DNA of 64,000 nucleotides from an uncultured Prevotella sp. (GCA_946998295.1 CAMPYS010000004.1:1-64000); one strand, 5' to 3'. Counted from the stretch's first letter, positions 1 to 12,646 are shown. A program made the numbers and translations. The notes: generated by a model from the sequence alone, not told the origin.

Positions 1-1125
1 CACGGTAAGACTACTTTGACAGTTGCTATTTCTAAAACTCTTCATGATAAAGGGTTTGGTGGTGAAGAAGCTAAGTCTTTTGATCAGATAGATAACGCTC
101 CAGAAGAAAAAGAGCGTGGTATAACTATAAATTCTTCACATATTGAGTACGAAACTGCAAAACGTCATTATGCTCATGTTGATTGTCCAGGACACGCTGA
201 CTATGTGAAAAATATGGTTACAGGTGCTGCTCAAATGGATGGTGCTATATTGGTTTGTGCTGCAACAGATGGTCCTATGCCACAGACTCGTGAACACGTA
301 TTATTAGCACGTCAGGTAAACGTTCCTCGTTTGGTCGTTTTTTTGAATAAGTGTGATATGGTAGACGATGAGGAAATGCTCGAACTTGTTGAGATGGAGC
401 TTGTTGAAATCTTAACACAATATGGATATGAAGAGAATACTCCAATTATTCGCGGTTCTGCACTTGGTGCATTGAATGGCGTGCAGAAGTGGACTGATAA
501 GATAATGGAACTTATGGATGTTGTAGATACTTGGATACAAGAGCCTCCACGTGCTACAGATAAACCATTCTTGATGCCTATCGAAGACGTATTCTCTATA
601 ACAGGTCGTGGTACAGTTGCTACAGGTCGTATTGAAACAGGTGTTATTCATGTTGGAGATGAGGTTGAATTACTTGGACTTGGTGAAGATAAAAAATCTA
701 CTGTAACAGGTGTTGAAATGTTCCGTAAGATACTTGAGGAGGGACAAGCTGGTGATAATGTAGGTCTACTTTTACGTGGTATTGATAAATCAGAAATTAA
801 ACGTGGTATGGTTCTTTGTCATCCAGGACAGATTAAACCATTTAAGAAATTTAAAGCTACAGTTTATATTTTGAAGAAAGAAGAAGGTGGACGTCATACA
901 CCATTTGGAAATCATTATCGTCCTCAATTCTACTTACGTACTATGGACTGTACAGGAGAAATTAAATTGCCTGAAGGTGTAGAAATGGTAATGCCAGGTG
1001 ATAACGTTGAGATAACAGTAGAACTTATTTATGCTGTTGCTTTGAATCCAGGTTTACGTTTTGCTATTCGTGAAGGTGGTCGTACAGTAGGTTCTGGTCA
1101 AATAACAGAAGTTTACGAGGATTAA
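1..1125 (+). CDS. tuf: Elongation factor Tu (5'-truncated by window edge)
   Basis: EF-Tu is the GTPase that brings aminoacyl-tRNA to the ribosome. The reading frame is open from base 1, starting inside the P-loop (HGKTTL), so about 18 N-terminal codons lie upstream of the window; the first in-frame start-like codon at 16 is not the real start. Visible motifs are switch [22 protein letters not shown], the guanine-specificity motif NKCD and the C-terminal beta-barrel domains, ending in QITEVYED. It is followed by a hairpin, tRNA-Trp and secE-nusG, an arrangement like the tufB-secE-nusG region of other bacteria. Identification is secure. Confidence 0.98.
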   Translation, partial: HGKTTLTVAISKTLHDKGFGGEEAKSFDQIDNAPEEKERGITINSSHIEYETAKRHYAHVDCPGHADYVKNMVTGAAQMDGAILVCAATDGPMPQTREHVLLARQVNVPRLVVFLNKCDMVDDEEMLELVEMELVEILTQYGYEENTPIIRGSALGALNGVQKWTDKIMELMDVVDTWIQEPPRATDKPFLMPIEDVFSITGRGTVATGRIETGVIHVGDEVELLGLGEDKKSTVTGVEMFRKILEEGQAGDNVGLLLRGIDKSEIKRGMVLCHPGQIKPFKKFKATVYILKKEEGGRHTPFGNHYRPQFYLRTMDCTGEIKLPEGVEMVMPGDNVEITVELIYAVALNPGLRFAIREGGRTVGSGQITEVYED

Positions 1126-1140
1126 TAATTAAATTAATAT

Positions 1141-1174
1141 AAATAAGTTCTCGCATAATAGTGAGAACTTATTT
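1141..1174 (+). terminator. Perfect 12-bp hairpin between tuf and tRNA-Trp
   Basis: AAATAAGTTCTC (1141-1152) pairs perfectly with GAGAACTTATTT (1163-1174) around a 10-nt loop. The right arm ends in TTT but there is no longer U-tract, and the tRNA begins only two bases later. It may terminate tuf transcripts partially, or act as a processing or stabilising structure at the 3' end of tuf mRNA when the tRNA is cut out by RNase P. Confidence 0.6.
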
Positions 1175-1176
1175 AT

Positions 1177-1249
1177 ACGGGTTTAGCTCAGTTGGTAGAG
1201 CACTGGTCTCCAAAACCAGGTGTCGAGGGTTCGAGTCCTTCAACCCGTG
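1177..1249 (+). tRNA. trnW: tRNA-Trp (CCA anticodon)
   Basis: A complete cloverleaf can be folded by eye: acceptor stem ACGGGTT/AACCCGT, D-arm beginning GCTC, anticodon stem CTGGT/ACCAG with loop CTCCAAA (anticodon CCA at 1210-1212), T-arm GAGGG/CCTTC with TTCGAGT loop, and discriminator G at 1249. CCA is not encoded. It lies between tuf and secE and is probably co-transcribed with them. Confidence 0.97.
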
Positions 1250-1263
1250 CTAATCGAAATAAG

Positions 1264-1455
1264 ATGTTTAGAAAAATTGTAAACTATTGCAAGAACTGTT
1301 ACGAGGAACTTGCTTACAAAACAACGTGGCCTACACGTGCTGAATTAACACATAGTGCAATGATTGTATTATCTGCTTCCCTAGTTATTGCTATTGTTGT
1401 GTTTATTTTTGATTTTATATCTCAGCATGTGATGAGTTTTGTTTACCCTGGCTAA
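1264..1455 (+). CDS. secE: Preprotein translocase subunit SecE
   Basis: Small 63-residue SecE, which clamps SecY in the inner-membrane SecYEG channel. The start ATG at 1264 was chosen because upstream in-frame codons lie inside the tRNA. The amphipathic N-terminal part carries the conserved E-L-x-K-x-x-W-P-T motif (EELAYKTTWPTRAEL) and one membrane helix follows (roughly residues 31-53). As in many bacteria the protein is a minimal one-helix SecE and sits directly before nusG. Confidence 0.95.
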   Translation: MFRKIVNYCKNCYEELAYKTTWPTRAELTHSAMIVLSASLVIAIVVFIFDFISQHVMSFVYPG

Positions 1456-1470
1456 ATACATATAAGGAAG

Positions 1471-2016
1471 ATGGCTGATACTGAAAAAAAATGGTATGTG
1501 CTTCGAGCAATAAGCGGGAAAGAAGCTAAAGTTAAAGAATATATTGATGCAGAATTGAGAAAAAATGAAATGTTATCTCAACATGTTTTTAATGTATTGT
1601 TACCTACTGAAAGTTACGCTTCATTGCGTAATGGGAAACGAGTTATAACTGAAAAATTAAGTTTGCCAGGTTATGTTCTTGTTCAAGCTTTAATGAACTC
1701 TGAAGTTGCTTCTACACTTCGTTTTATACCTAATGTACTCGGTTTTCTTGGAAGCATGTCTAATCCTTCTCCTATTCGTCAGTCTGAAGTTAATAGGCTG
1801 CTTGGTAATGTAGAGGATACTGTCTTTGACGATATGCAGAATTTCGCTTATAAAGTAGGTGAAGCTGTTAAGGTGATTGATGGTCCATTTACTGGTTTCC
1901 ATGGTACTATAGAGGAAGTGAATTTAGATAAGCATAAACTGAAAGTAATGGTTATGATTTTTGGTAGACAAAATCCATTGGAACTAAGTTTTATGCAAGT
2001 ATCAAAAGAGGAATAG
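1471..2016 (+). CDS. nusG: Transcription termination/antitermination protein NusG
   Basis: 181-residue NusG, which binds the RNA polymerase clamp and links transcription to translation or Rho. The N-terminal NGN domain (about residues 1-120) begins [20 protein letters not shown] and includes LPGYVLV; a C-terminal KOW domain follows with [16 protein letters not shown]. It lies 15 nt after secE and upstream of rplK, the standard secE-nusG-rplKAJL order. Confidence 0.97.
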   Translation: MADTEKKWYVLRAISGKEAKVKEYIDAELRKNEMLSQHVFNVLLPTESYASLRNGKRVITEKLSLPGYVLVQALMNSEVASTLRFIPNVLGFLGSMSNPSPIRQSEVNRLLGNVEDTVFDDMQNFAYKVGEAVKVIDGPFTGFHGTIEEVNLDKHKLKVMVMIFGRQNPLELSFMQVSKEE

Positions 2017-2074
2017 TTATTGTTACGAATAAAAATATTCTTCTTTTATAATTAACAAATAAATATTAATAAAA

Positions 2075-2515
2075 ATGGCTAAAGAAGTTGCTGGATTAAT
2101 CAAATTACAGATTAAAGGTGGCGCTGCTAATCCTTCTCCTCCTGTTGGACCAGCTTTAGGTTCTAAGGGTATAAACATTATGGGATTCTGTAAAGAATTT
2201 AATGCGCGTACTCAAGATAAGGCAGGAAAAGTTCTTCCAGTTGTCATTACATACTACAACGATAAGTCTTTTAGTTTTATTATCAAGACTCCTCCTGCAG
2301 CTGTACAGTTGCTCGAAGCTGCCAAGATAAAAAGCGGTTCAGGTGAACCTAATCGTAAAAAAGTTGCTTCTGTAACTTGGGAACAAATTAAAACTATTGC
2401 TGAGGATAAAATGGCAGATCTGAATTGTTTTACTATTGAGGCTGCCATGAAACTTGTCGCAGGAACTGCACGTAGTATGGGAATTACTGTAAAAGGGGAC
2501 TTCCCATGTAAATAA
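2075..2515 (+). CDS. rplK: 50S ribosomal protein L11
   Basis: 146-residue L11, which with 23S rRNA forms the GTPase-associated centre. The proline-rich signature [20 protein letters not shown] is intact in the N-terminal domain, and the C-terminal RNA-binding domain contains GTARSMGI. The normal length and the Pro residues targeted by thiostrepton-type resistance mutations look unaltered. It opens the rplKAJL cluster, 58 nt after nusG. Confidence 0.98.
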   Translation: MAKEVAGLIKLQIKGGAANPSPPVGPALGSKGINIMGFCKEFNARTQDKAGKVLPVVITYYNDKSFSFIIKTPPAAVQLLEAAKIKSGSGEPNRKKVASVTWEQIKTIAEDKMADLNCFTIEAAMKLVAGTARSMGITVKGDFPCK

Positions 2516-2536
2516 CATTTAACTTCAAAAGTAAAG

Positions 2537-3229
2537 ATGAGTAAACTGACAAAAAATCAGAAATCAGTAGCTGAGAAGGTTGAAATAGGGAAGGCATACA
2601 CTTTGGAGGAAGCTTCTAAATTGGTTAAAGATATAACTACTACAAAATTTGATGCTTCTATTGATATTGATGTTCGATTAGGTGTTGACCCACGTAAAGC
2701 TAATCAAATGGTACGTGGAGTTGTTACTTTACCTAATGGAACTGGAAAAGTGACACGTGTGCTGTGTCTATGTACCCCTGATCAGGAAGCTGCTGCGAAA
2801 GAGGCTGGAGCTGATTATGTTGGTCTTGATGAATATATTCAGAAGATCAATGGTGGATGGACAGATATTGATGTAATAATTACTATGCCATCTTGTATGG
2901 GGAAGGTTGGGCCTTTAGGTCGTATATTAGGACCTAGAGGATTAATGCCTAATCCTAAGAGTGGTACTGTAACTATGGATGTTGCTAAAGCGGTAAAAGA
3001 AGTTAAGTCTGGAAAAATTGACTTTAAAGTTGATAAATCAGGTATTATACACACTTCAATTGGTAAGGTTAGTATGTCATCTGAACAGATTTTTGGTAAT
3101 GCTAAAGAATTTATTTCTACTGTTATCAAATTAAAACCTGCCGCTGCTAAAGGTACATATATTAAGAGTATCTTTATTTCTAGCACAATGAGTAAGGGTA
3201 TTAAGATTGATTCAAAATCTGTTGAATAA
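2537..3229 (+). CDS. rplA: 50S ribosomal protein L1
   Basis: 230-residue L1, the mobile stalk protein at the E site and usually the translational repressor of its own operon. Visible signatures include [34 protein letters not shown] and the C-terminal KGTYIKS. It is 21 nt downstream of rplK. No L1-like operator could be recognised with confidence by eye upstream of rplK. Confidence 0.98.
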   Translation: MSKLTKNQKSVAEKVEIGKAYTLEEASKLVKDITTTKFDASIDIDVRLGVDPRKANQMVRGVVTLPNGTGKVTRVLCLCTPDQEAAAKEAGADYVGLDEYIQKINGGWTDIDVIITMPSCMGKVGPLGRILGPRGLMPNPKSGTVTMDVAKAVKEVKSGKIDFKVDKSGIIHTSIGKVSMSSEQIFGNAKEFISTVIKLKPAAAKGTYIKSIFISSTMSKGIKIDSKSVE

Positions 3230-3249
3230 TTCTCTAAAACTGTTGTAAA

Positions 3250-3768
3250 ATGAAGAAAGAAGTAAAAGATACAATTATTGCTAGTCTTACAGAGAAATTA
3301 AAAGAGTATCCTCATTTCTATCTTATAGATGTTACAGGAATGAATGCTGAGAAAACTAGTTCTCTTAGGCGCAAGTGTTTCAAAAGTGAAATTAAAATGG
3401 TTGTTGTTAAAAATAATCTTTTACATAAAGCTTTTGAAACATCAGATTTGGATTATGAACCTTTATATGGCTCTTTAAAAGGTAATACTGCTGTATTGTT
3501 TACTAATACTGCAAATACGCCTGCAAAGCTTCTTAAAGAATATGTTAAAGAGGGAATTCCATCTCTAAAAGCAGCTTATGCTGAAGAAACTATTTTTGTA
3601 GGAAGTGAAAGATTAGAAGAGCTTGTAGCTCTTAAGAGTAAAAATGAACTTATTGCTGATGTTTTGGCTTTGCTACAGTCACCAGCGAAGAATGTTGTTT
3701 CAGCTCTGCAATCTGGCGCAAACACTATACATGGTGTGCTTAAAACTTTAGGCGAGCGTCCTGAATAA
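3250..3768 (+). CDS. rplJ: 50S ribosomal protein L10
   Basis: 172-residue L10, the base of the L7/L12 stalk. The N-terminal rRNA-binding part contains the typical segment around KMVVVKNNLLHKAF, and the C-terminal helix that docks L12 dimers follows ALLQSPAKNVVSALQS. The gene is 20 nt after rplA and 58 nt before rplL. Confidence 0.97.
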   Translation: MKKEVKDTIIASLTEKLKEYPHFYLIDVTGMNAEKTSSLRRKCFKSEIKMVVVKNNLLHKAFETSDLDYEPLYGSLKGNTAVLFTNTANTPAKLLKEYVKEGIPSLKAAYAEETIFVGSERLEELVALKSKNELIADVLALLQSPAKNVVSALQSGANTIHGVLKTLGERPE

Positions 3769-3826
3769 AACTTACATAAAGTAATAAATTACATTAATAA
3801 ACGAATAAATAAAAAAAGTATAAAAA

Positions 3827-4207
3827 ATGGCAGATATTAAAGCTATTGCAGAAGAATTAGTAAATCTTACTGTAAAAGAAGTAAATGAGTTAGCTACAGT
3901 CCTTAAGGATGAGTATGGAATTGAACCTGCTGCTGCAGCTGTCGCAGTTGCTGGACCTGCTGCTGGTGCTGGTGCTGGTGCTGCTGAAGCAGAAAAAACA
4001 GAATTTAATGTTGTTCTTGCTGAAGTAGGTGCTAGTAAATTGAAAGTTGTTAAGGCCGTTAAAGAAGCTTGTGGACTAACTTTAAAAGAAGCTAAAGACT
4101 TAGTTGATGCTGCTCCTTCAACTGTTAAAGAGGGCGTTGCTAAGGATGAAGCTGAAAATTTGAAAAAGCTTATTGAAGCTGAAGGTGCTAAGGTTGAATT
4201 GAAGTAA
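3827..4207 (+). CDS. rplL: 50S ribosomal protein L7/L12
   Basis: 126-residue stalk protein that recruits translational GTPases. The N-terminal dimerisation helix is followed by an alanine/glycine hinge (about residues 36-53, an Ala-Ala-Ala and Gly-Ala repeat region) and a C-terminal domain with [20 protein letters not shown] and [15 protein letters not shown]. An inverted repeat after the stop probably tunes read-through to rpoBC. Confidence 0.98.
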   Translation: MADIKAIAEELVNLTVKEVNELATVLKDEYGIEPAAAAVAVAGPAAGAGAGAAEAEKTEFNVVLAEVGASKLKVVKAVKEACGLTLKEAKDLVDAAPSTVKEGVAKDEAENLKKLIEAEGAKVELK

Positions 4208-4251
4208 TATATAATAATTATAAAGTATTACTAAATACAGCATATTAATAC

Positions 4252-4300
4252 AAGGTTAGAATTTGCCAAGTAGGTGAATTCTAACCTTTCTTTATCTTTG
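4252..4300 (+). promoter_or_regulatory. rplL-rpoB attenuator hairpin with possible internal promoter
   Basis: AAGGTTAGAATT (4252-4263) and AATTCTAACCTT (4277-4288) form a perfect 12-bp stem with a 13-nt loop, followed by a T-rich stretch. In other bacteria an attenuator at this place lowers rpoBC relative to r-protein mRNA. TATCTTTG at 4293-4300 fits the Bacteroidetes -7 consensus TAnnTTTG, so a separate rpoBC promoter is possible, but no clear -33 box was seen. Confidence 0.6.
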
Positions 4301-4357
4301 GATATTTTATATATTTCTTAGTAGAAAGACATTAGGATAATAGTTTAATTTAAATTT

Positions 4358-7300
4358 ATGGCAACAGAGAATAGTCAACGGATAAATTTCGCCAGTGTAC
4401 AAAATCCTTATCCATATCCTGATTTCCTTGATTTACAGTTAAAGTCTTTTAAGGATTTTCTTCAGTTGGATACTCCACCTGAAGAACGTAAGAAAGATGG
4501 TCTGTATAAGGTATTTGTAGAGAATTTCCCAATTACTGATACACGTAATAATTTTGTTCTAGAGTTTTTAGATTATTATGTTGATCCACCACGTTATACA
4601 ATAGAGGAATGTTTAGAGCGTGGATTAACTTATAGTGTTCCAATGAAGGCTAAAATGAAATTGTATTGTACGGATCCTGATCACGAGGATTTTGGAACTG
4701 TAATTCAAGATGTCTTTTTGGGTAATATACCTTATATGACTAATAATGGAACATTTGTTATTAATGGAGCAGAGCGTGTAGTAGTTTCTCAGTTGCATAG
4801 ATCTCCTGGTGTATTTTTTGGACAAGGAGTACATGCTAATGGTACGGTTCTATATAGCGCTCGTATTATACCTTTTAAGGGATCTTGGATAGAATTTGCT
4901 ACTGACATTAATAATGTTATGTATGCATATATTGATAGAAAGAAAAAATTGCCAGTAACAACAATGCTTCGTGCTATAGGGTATGAAACCGATAAAGATA
5001 TTTTGCAAATTTTTGATCTTTGTGAAGAGGTTAAAGTTAACAAAAAAAATCTGAAAGCTGTTATCGGAAGAAAATTAGCTGGTAATGTAATGAAGAGCTG
5101 GAATGAGGACTTTGTTGACGAAGATACAGGTGAAGTTGTATCTATTGAGAGAAATGATGTTGTCATTGAACGTGAAAACGAGATAACAGAAGATAATATA
5201 GATATCATACTTGAAAGCGGAATTTCTTCTATTCTTTTGCATAAAGATACTGATGTAGCAAATAAGTATTCTATTATATTTAATACTCTTGCAAAGGATC
5301 CTAGCCACTCAGAAATAGAAGCTGTTAATTATATATATCGACAATTGCGAAATGCAGATGCGGCAGATGATGCTAGTGCTAGAGAAGTTTTTCAAAATTT
5401 ATTTTTCTCCGACAAACGATACGATTTAGGTGAAGTTGGGCGCTATAGAATTAATACAAAGTTAGGGCTTGATACAGATATGGATGTTAGAATCCTGACC
5501 AAGGATGATATTATAGAGATTATTAAATATCTAATTAATTTGGTGAATTCTAATGCGACAGTTGATGACATTGACCATTTATCTAATAGGCGTGTACGTA
5601 CAGTAGGAGAGCAGTTGGCAAACCAATTTTCTATTGGTCTAGTCCGAATGAGTAGAACTATACGCGAAAGAATGAATGTACGCGATAATGAAGTATTTCA
5701 GCCAACTGATTTGATAAATGCAAAAACAATATCTAGTGTTATAAATTCATTCTTTGGAACAAATCCTTTGAGTCAATTTATGGATCAAACGAATCCTTTA
5801 GCAGAAGTTACTCATAAGCGTAGACTTTCTGCACTTGGACCTGGAGGACTTTCACGTGAGCGTGCAGGCTTTGAAGTTCGTGATGTTCATTATACTCATT
5901 ATGGAAGACTTTGTCCTATAGAATCTCCTGAAGGACCAAATATCGGATTAATTTCTTCATTATGTCTTTATGCAAAGATAACTGATTTAGGATTTATTTC
6001 TACTCCATACCGAAAAGTTGTTAATGGTAAAGTTGATTTGAATAATGATAATGTTATTTATATGACAGCTGAGGAGGAAGAAGAACTTCCTGTAGGACAG
6101 GGAAATGCACCTTTAAGACCAGACGGTACTTTTATACGAACGTATGTAAAGTGTCGTCAGGATGCAGATTATCCTGTTGTTAGTCCGGATCAAGTTGCAT
6201 TAATGGATGTTTCTCCACAACAGATAGCTTCTGTTTCTGCTGGTTTAATACCATTTTTGGAACATGATGATGGGCATCGTGCATTAATGGGATGTAATAT
6301 GATGCGTCAAGCTGTTCCTTTACTCCATAACGATGCACCTATTGTAGGAACTGGATTGGAAAAACAAGTATGTGAAGATTCTCGTACTATGATTACCGCT
6401 GAAGGTGATGGTGTTATAGAATATGTAGATGCAATGCATATTCGTATATTGTATGATCGTACAGAAGACGAAGAGTTCGTAAGTTTTGAACCATCTATTA
6501 AAGAGTATAAAATACCAAAGTTTCGTAGGACTAATCAGAATATGGTGGTAGATCTTCGTCCTATATGTGTTAAAGGGCAACGGGTTAAGGCTGGAGATAT
6601 ACTTACAGAGGGATATGCAACAGAAAATGGAGAATTGGCATTAGGTCGTAACTTACTCGTTGCATATATGCCTTGGAAAGGATATAATTATGAGGATGCT
6701 GTTGTTATTTCTGAACGAATGGTACGTGAAGATATTTTAACTTCTGTACATGTAGACGAATATTCTTTAGAGGTTAGAGAAACAAAAAGAGGAGTTGAGG
6801 AGTTTACAGCTGATATACCTAATGTAAGTGAAGAGGCTACTAAAGATCTCGATGAAAATGGTATAATTCGTATTGGCGCTCGTGTTGAACCGGGTGATAT
6901 AATGATTGGAAAAATTTCTCCAAAAGGTGAAAGTGATCCTACGCCTGAAGAAAAACTATTAAGAGCTATATTTGGTGATAAAGCTGGTGATGTAAAAGAT
7001 TCGTCTTTAAGAGCTAATCCATCTTTGAGTGGTGTTGTTATAGATAAAAAATTATTTGCTCGTGCTGTTAAGACTCGTGAAACTAAGCGTAAGGATAAAG
7101 AAATATTAAAGCGGTTAGATGAAGAACAAGAAGCTAAGAACAATGATTTAAAAGACTTATTAGTTGATAAATTATTAGAACTTACTTCTGATAAACTTTC
7201 ACAGGGAATAAAAGACTATTCTAATGCAGAAATAGTAACCAAAGGAAGTACATTTACTACTGCAATTTTGAAAAATTTAGACTATGAGGGTGTACAATCA

Positions 7301-8167
7301 AGTGGGTGGACAGATGATGAACATACAAATGAATTGATACAAAAGCTCATAATGAACTACATCAAGAAGTTCAAGCAAATGGATGCGGAATTAAGACGTA
7401 AAAAGTTTGCTATAACCATAGGTGATGAACTTCCATCAGGTGTCTTGCAAATGGCTAAAGTATATATAGCAAAGAAGCGTAAGATACAGGTTGGTGATAA
7501 ATTGGCAGGTAGACATGGAAATAAAGGTATTGTTTCTAAGGTTGTACGTGTTGAAGATATGCCATTTTTAGAGGATGGAAGACCTGTTGATTTAGTTCTA
7601 AATCCTATGGGTGTACCATCACGTATGAATTTAGGACAAATTTTTGAAGCAATATTAGGTGCAGCTGGTAGTAAACTTGGCGTACGTTTTGCGACACCAA
7701 TTTTTGATGGTGCAAAATTAGATGATTTAAAGGAATGGACAGATAAGGCAGGTTTACCAAATATGTGTTCTACTTATATTTATGATGGTGAAACAGGAGA
7801 ACCTTTTGACCAACCTGCTACAGTAGGTGTAACTTATTTTTTGAAATTGGGACATATGGTTGAAGATAAGATGCACTCTAGGAGTATAGGACCTTATTCT
7901 TTAATTACGCAGCAACCTCTTGGAGGTAAAGCTCATTTTGGAGGTCAACGTTTTGGAGAAATGGAGGTTTGGGCAATTGAAGCATTTGGAGCTTCTCACG
8001 TTTTACAAGAAATACTTACAGTTAAATCAGATGATGTGGTAGGTAGATCTAAAACTTATGAGGCTATTGTAAAGGGTGAACCTATGCCAACACCTGGAAT
8101 TCCAGAATCTTTAAATGTTTTACTACACGAACTACGTGGACTTGGTTTAAGTATAAAGCTTGATTAA
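4358..8167 (+). CDS. rpoB: DNA-directed RNA polymerase subunit beta
   Basis: 1269-residue beta subunit of RNA polymerase. The N-terminal lobe motif LHRSPGVFF and the rifampicin-pocket region are easy to read; positions equivalent to E. coli D516, H526 and S531 are D, H and S (FMDQ, THKRR, RLSALG), so no classic rifampicin-resistance change is present. C-terminal signatures include [17 protein letters not shown] and [18 protein letters not shown]. The gene is 27 nt upstream of rpoC, with which it is surely co-transcribed. Confidence 0.99.
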   Translation: MATENSQRINFASVQNPYPYPDFLDLQLKSFKDFLQLDTPPEERKKDGLYKVFVENFPITDTRNNFVLEFLDYYVDPPRYTIEECLERGLTYSVPMKAKMKLYCTDPDHEDFGTVIQDVFLGNIPYMTNNGTFVINGAERVVVSQLHRSPGVFFGQGVHANGTVLYSARIIPFKGSWIEFATDINNVMYAYIDRKKKLPVTTMLRAIGYETDKDILQIFDLCEEVKVNKKNLKAVIGRKLAGNVMKSWNEDFVDEDTGEVVSIERNDVVIERENEITEDNIDIILESGISSILLHKDTDVANKYSIIFNTLAKDPSHSEIEAVNYIYRQLRNADAADDASAREVFQNLFFSDKRYDLGEVGRYRINTKLGLDTDMDVRILTKDDIIEIIKYLINLVNSNATVDDIDHLSNRRVRTVGEQLANQFSIGLVRMSRTIRERMNVRDNEVFQPTDLINAKTISSVINSFFGTNPLSQFMDQTNPLAEVTHKRRLSALGPGGLSRERAGFEVRDVHYTHYGRLCPIESPEGPNIGLISSLCLYAKITDLGFISTPYRKVVNGKVDLNNDNVIYMTAEEEEELPVGQGNAPLRPDGTFIRTYVKCRQDADYPVVSPDQVALMDVSPQQIASVSAGLIPFLEHDDGHRALMGCNMMRQAVPLLHNDAPIVGTGLEKQVCEDSRTMITAEGDGVIEYVDAMHIRILYDRTEDEEFVSFEPSIKEYKIPKFRRTNQNMVVDLRPICVKGQRVKAGDILTEGYATENGELALGRNLLVAYMPWKGYNYEDAVVISERMVREDILTSVHVDEYSLEVRETKRGVEEFTADIPNVSEEATKDLDENGIIRIGARVEPGDIMIGKISPKGESDPTPEEKLLRAIFGDKAGDVKDSSLRANPSLSGVVIDKKLFARAVKTRETKRKDKEILKRLDEEQEAKNNDLKDLLVDKLLELTSDKLSQGIKDYSNAEIVTKGSTFTTAILKNLDYEGVQSSGWTDDEHTNELIQKLIMNYIKKFKQMDAELRRKKFAITIGDELPSGVLQMAKVYIAKKRKIQVGDKLAGRHGNKGIVSKVVRVEDMPFLEDGRPVDLVLNPMGVPSRMNLGQIFEAILGAAGSKLGVRFATPIFDGAKLDDLKEWTDKAGLPNMCSTYIYDGETGEPFDQPATVGVTYFLKLGHMVEDKMHSRSIGPYSLITQQPLGGKAHFGGQRFGEMEVWAIEAFGASHVLQEILTVKSDDVVGRSKTYEAIVKGEPMPTPGIPESLNVLLHELRGLGLSIKLD

Positions 8168-8194
8168 TTTTGAATACCCCAAATTATAATATAT

Positions 8195-11100
8195 ATGGCT
8201 TTTAAAAGAGATAATAAAGTTAAGAATAATTTTAACAAAATAACAATAGGTTTAGCTTCTCCAGAGGAAATCCTAGAAAATTCTTACGGCGAAGTAACAA
8301 AACCAGAAACAATCAACTACCGTACATATAAGCCTGAACGAGACGGATTATTTTGTGAACGTATATTTGGTCCTACAAAAGATTATGAATGTGCTTGTGG
8401 TAAATATAAGCGTATTCGTTATAAAGGTATTGTTTGTGACAGATGTGGCGTTGAGATTACAGAGAAAAAGGTAAGACGTGAACGTGAAGGGCATATTGAG
8501 TTAGTTGTTCCTGTTGCACATATATGGTATTTTAGAAGTCTTCCTAATAAAATAGGTTATCTTTTAGGACTTCCTACAAAAAAGCTGGATAGTATTATTT
8601 ACTATGAAAAGTATATTGTTATTCAGCCTGGTGTTGTTGAGGGAATGAAAAGAACTGACTCTGAAGAAGACTTGAATGGATCACATAAAGGAGATCTACT
8701 TAGCGAGGAAGAGTATTTAGACATAGTTGAGAATAGACTCCCTAATGGAAATGAGCATTTGGATAATTCTGATCCAAAGAAGTTTATTGCAAAAATGGGA
8801 GCTGATGCTATTTATGATCTTTTGAAAAATATAGATTTAGATCATTTGATAGGGGAGCTTAGAGACCGAGCTACTACGGACACAAGTCAGCAAAGGAAAA
8901 CTGAGGCCTTGAAGCGTTTACAAGTAGTAGAAGCTTTTAGACAGTCAAAAGGTATAAATCGTCCAGAATGGATGATAATGAAGATTATACCAGTAACTCC
9001 CCCTGAATTACGTCCTTTAGTGCCATTGGATGGAGGTCGTTTTGCAACTTCTGATTTAAATGATCTTTATAGGCGTGTTATTATTCGTAATAATAGATTA
9101 AAACGATTGATAGAGATAAAAGCTCCTGAAGTTATTCTACGTAATGAAAAACGTATGTTACAGGAAGCTGTTGACTCTTTGTTTGATAATAGTAGAAAAT
9201 CTTCTGCTGTTAAGAGTGAAAGTAATAGACCCTTAAAATCACTTTCTGATTCATTAAAAGGAAAGCAAGGACGTTTCCGCCAAAATTTGCTTGGTAAACG
9301 TGTTGACTATTCTGCTCGTTCTGTTATTGTTGTTGGACCAGAATTAAAGATGGGCGAGTGTGGTTTACCTAAATTAATGGCTGCTGAATTATACAAACCA
9401 TTTATTATTCGTAAACTTATTGAGCGTGGTATTGTAAAAACTGTAAAAAGTGCAAAAAAAATTGTAGATAGGCGTGAGCCAATTATATGGGATATTCTTG
9501 AGAATGTAATGAAAGGACATCCTGTATTACTTAATAGAGCTCCGACACTTCACAGACTCGGTATACAAGCATTTCAACCTAAGTTGATAGAGGGTAAGGC
9601 TATACAGCTTCATCCTTTAGCATGTACCGCTTTTAATGCAGACTTTGATGGAGATCAAATGGCTGTTCATCTTCCTTTAAGTAATGAAGCTATACTTGAG
9701 GCACAAATCCTTATGCTTCAAAGTCATAATATTTTGAATCCTGCAAATGGAGCTCCTATTACTGTACCTTCACAAGATATGGTTCTTGGTCTTTATTATA
9801 TAACTAAGATACGACCTGGAGCTAAAGGCGAAGGGTTATCTTTTTATGGAGCAGAGGAAGCTATTATTGCCTATAATGAAGGTTGTTGTGATTTGCATGC
9901 TAAAGTGAAAGTAGTAGTAGATGATGTTATAGATGGAAAACTACAGAAAAATCTTATCGAAACATCGGTAGGACGTGTTATTGTGAACCAAATAATACCA
10001 ACTGAAGTCGGATTTTTCAATGGAATTATTTCTAAGAAATCTTTGCGAAGTCTTATAGCTGATGTTATTAAGGTTGTTGGTATGGCACGCGCATGTGCTT
10101 TCCTTGATGGCATAAAGAACCTAGGATATAAGATGGCATATACTGCAGGACTTTCATTTAACTTAGGTGATATTATTGTTCCTGAAGAAAAAAATGATAT
10201 AGTAGCTAAAGGTCAAGCGGAAGTAGATCAGGTGAAAGCTAACTATGGTATGGGATTTATAACCGACAAGGAACGTTATAACCAAGTTATTGATGCATGG
10301 ACTCATGTGAATAATAGCTTAAAGACTAGTGTTATGAAGCACATGATAGAAGATGATCAGGGCTTTAATGCTGTATATATGATGCTTGATTCTGGTGCTC
10401 GTGGTTCTGCAGATCAGATAGCTCAGCTTGCTGGTATGAGAGGTTTAATGGCTAAACCTCAAAAGGCTGGTGCAGAAGGTGCTCAAATTATTGAAAATCC
10501 AATTCTTTCAAATTTTAAAGAAGGTATGTCAGTATTAGAGTATTTTATAGCTTCACATGGTGCCCGTAAAGGTCTTGCTGATACGGCTATGAAAACTGCA
10601 GATGCTGGTTATCTTACTCGTAGACTTGTAGATGTCTCTCATGACGTTATTATAACAGAACAAGATTGTGGTTCTCTACGTGGCCTTGAATGTAGGGCTT
10701 TAAAAAATGGAGATGAGGTCATAGCTTCTCTTTATGAACGGATTCTTGGTCGTGTTTCTGTACATGATGTTATTCATCCAACAACAGGTGAATTAATAGT
10801 AGCATCTGGTGAAGAAATAACAGAACAAAAAGCCAAGCTTATAGAAGATTCACCACTTGAGATGGTAGAGATTCGCTCTGTTTTGACTTGTGAAAGTAAG
10901 AAGGGTGTTTGTCAAAAATGTTATGGTAGAAACCTTGCAACAGCTAGAATGGTTCAGATTGGAGAAGCTGTTGGAGTTATAGCTGCTCAAGCTATTGGAG
11001 AGCCTGGTACACAGTTGACATTACGTACTTTCCATGCTGGAGGTATAGCATCTAATGCAGCAGCCAATGCAGCTATTATTGCTAAAAATGAAACAAAAAT

Positions 11101-12550
11101 AGAATTTGATGAATTACGTACTGTTCCTTATGTTGATGAGGAGGGTAAGGAGTGTGAAAAAGTTGTAAGTCGTTTAGCTGAAGTTCGTTTTATAGACCCT
11201 AATACAGGAATAGTGTTGCTTGTTGAAAGTATTCCTTATGGAAGTTCACTTTATTTTAAAGCAGGTAGTGAGGTTAAAAAAGACGATCTTATATGTAAGT
11301 GGGATCCTTTTAATGCTGTTATTGTTAGTGAATATGCAGGTTTACTTCGTTTGCATAATGTTGTAGAAGGTTTAACTTATAAGGCTGAAACAGATGATGC
11401 AACTGGTCTTACAGAACGTATTATAACCGAGTCTCGTGATAAGTCTAAAGTTCCAACAGTTGATATTGTGCGTATTGGTGCAAAGAAACGTCCAGATGGG
11501 ACATATGCTCCAGAGGATATTTTTGGTACTTATAACCTTCCTGTAGGTGGACACTTAGAACAGATAGTTAAAGATGGGGCTGAAATAAAAACAGGTACTA
11601 TACTTGTTAAAATACCTCGATCACTTGGAGGTGCTGGTGATATTACAGGTGGATTACCACGTGTAACAGAATTATTTGAAGCACGCAATCCTTCTAACCC
11701 TGCAGTTGTTTCTGAAATAGATGGAGAGGTTGCTATGGGAAAAGTTAAGAGAGGAAATAGAGAAATAATAGTTACTTCTAAAACTGGAGAACAGCATAAA
11801 TATTTAGTTAGTCTCTCAAAGCAAATACTTGTTCAAGAACATGATGCTGTTCGTGCTGGTACACCTCTTTCTGATGGTATTATAACACCTGCAGATATAT
11901 TATCTATAAAAGGTCCAACTGCTGTTCAAGAGTATATCGTTAATGAGATCCAAGATGTCTATCGTTTACAAGGTGTAAAGATTAATGATAAACACTTTGA
12001 AATAATAGTTAGACAGATGATGAGAAAAGTACGCATTGACGATCCTGGCGACACTATATTCCTTGAGCAAGAGGTATGTGATAAACTTGATTTCTCTGCA
12101 GAAAATGATCGTATTTGGGGAAAGAAAGTCGTAACTGATCCTGGAGATTCAGAAGTATGCTATAAAGGACAGATATTATCTGCTCGAAAGTTACGTGATG
12201 AAAATTCTATTTTGAAACGGAGAGACCTTCGTACAGTTCAAGTAAGGGATGCAGTACAAGCTACAGCAACACAGATGTTACAAGGAATTACACGTGCAGC
12301 ACTTGGTACTAAGAGTTTTATGTCTGCCGCATCTTTCCAAGAAACCACAAAGGTTCTAAACGAAGCTGCTATACGCGGAAAATGTGATACCTTAGAAGGT
12401 ATGAAAGAGAATGTTATTTGTGGACATCTTGTTCCTGCAGGTACAGGACTTCGTCAATGGCAGAAACTTATAGTTGGCTCTAATGACGAGTATGCTTCTA
12501 TTGAGGCAAATAAGAAAAATGTATTAGGTTATAATAATACAGAAGAGTAA
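8195..12550 (+). CDS. rpoC: DNA-directed RNA polymerase subunit beta'
   Basis: 1451-residue beta' subunit. The N-terminal zinc-binding cysteines (CACGKYKR then CDRCG), the catalytic magnesium loop [12 protein letters not shown] with its three Asp residues, the bridge-helix/trigger-loop region ([18 protein letters not shown]) and the second zinc site (CGSLRGLEC ... CQKCYGR) are all intact. It ends the rpo operon and is followed by a terminator-like hairpin and a long gene-free region. Confidence 0.99.
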   Translation: MAFKRDNKVKNNFNKITIGLASPEEILENSYGEVTKPETINYRTYKPERDGLFCERIFGPTKDYECACGKYKRIRYKGIVCDRCGVEITEKKVRREREGHIELVVPVAHIWYFRSLPNKIGYLLGLPTKKLDSIIYYEKYIVIQPGVVEGMKRTDSEEDLNGSHKGDLLSEEEYLDIVENRLPNGNEHLDNSDPKKFIAKMGADAIYDLLKNIDLDHLIGELRDRATTDTSQQRKTEALKRLQVVEAFRQSKGINRPEWMIMKIIPVTPPELRPLVPLDGGRFATSDLNDLYRRVIIRNNRLKRLIEIKAPEVILRNEKRMLQEAVDSLFDNSRKSSAVKSESNRPLKSLSDSLKGKQGRFRQNLLGKRVDYSARSVIVVGPELKMGECGLPKLMAAELYKPFIIRKLIERGIVKTVKSAKKIVDRREPIIWDILENVMKGHPVLLNRAPTLHRLGIQAFQPKLIEGKAIQLHPLACTAFNADFDGDQMAVHLPLSNEAILEAQILMLQSHNILNPANGAPITVPSQDMVLGLYYITKIRPGAKGEGLSFYGAEEAIIAYNEGCCDLHAKVKVVVDDVIDGKLQKNLIETSVGRVIVNQIIPTEVGFFNGIISKKSLRSLIADVIKVVGMARACAFLDGIKNLGYKMAYTAGLSFNLGDIIVPEEKNDIVAKGQAEVDQVKANYGMGFITDKERYNQVIDAWTHVNNSLKTSVMKHMIEDDQGFNAVYMMLDSGARGSADQIAQLAGMRGLMAKPQKAGAEGAQIIENPILSNFKEGMSVLEYFIASHGARKGLADTAMKTADAGYLTRRLVDVSHDVIITEQDCGSLRGLECRALKNGDEVIASLYERILGRVSVHDVIHPTTGELIVASGEEITEQKAKLIEDSPLEMVEIRSVLTCESKKGVCQKCYGRNLATARMVQIGEAVGVIAAQAIGEPGTQLTLRTFHAGGIASNAAANAAIIAKNETKIEFDELRTVPYVDEEGKECEKVVSRLAEVRFIDPNTGIVLLVESIPYGSSLYFKAGSEVKKDDLICKWDPFNAVIVSEYAGLLRLHNVVEGLTYKAETDDATGLTERIITESRDKSKVPTVDIVRIGAKKRPDGTYAPEDIFGTYNLPVGGHLEQIVKDGAEIKTGTILVKIPRSLGGAGDITGGLPRVTELFEARNPSNPAVVSEIDGEVAMGKVKRGNREIIVTSKTGEQHKYLVSLSKQILVQEHDAVRAGTPLSDGIITPADILSIKGPTAVQEYIVNEIQDVYRLQGVKINDKHFEIIVRQMMRKVRIDDPGDTIFLEQEVCDKLDFSAENDRIWGKKVVTDPGDSEVCYKGQILSARKLRDENSILKRRDLRTVQVRDAVQATATQMLQGITRAALGTKSFMSAASFQETTKVLNEAAIRGKCDTLEGMKENVICGHLVPAGTGLRQWQKLIVGSNDEYASIEANKKNVLGYNNTEE

Positions 12551-12570
12551 TATAATCTATATTATAGAAG

Positions 12571-12606
12571 ATGAGTGTGTAGCTATGATGTTGCACACTC
12601 ATTTTA
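12571..12606 (+). terminator. Terminator after rpoC
   Basis: ATGAGTGTG (12571-12579) pairs with CACACTCAT (12594-12602), 14-nt loop, followed by TTTATAAT. The position 20 nt after the rpoC stop codon suits an intrinsic terminator for the rplKAJL-rpoBC transcript. Confidence 0.75.
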
Positions 12607-12646
12607 TAATTCAAAGCAGTGATATCTATAGTGGATATACAGTTTT

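Noticed and set aside
1192..1263. N-terminal extension of secE
   Set aside because: The extra codons lie inside the tRNA-Trp gene; the ATG at 1264 gives a normal SecE.
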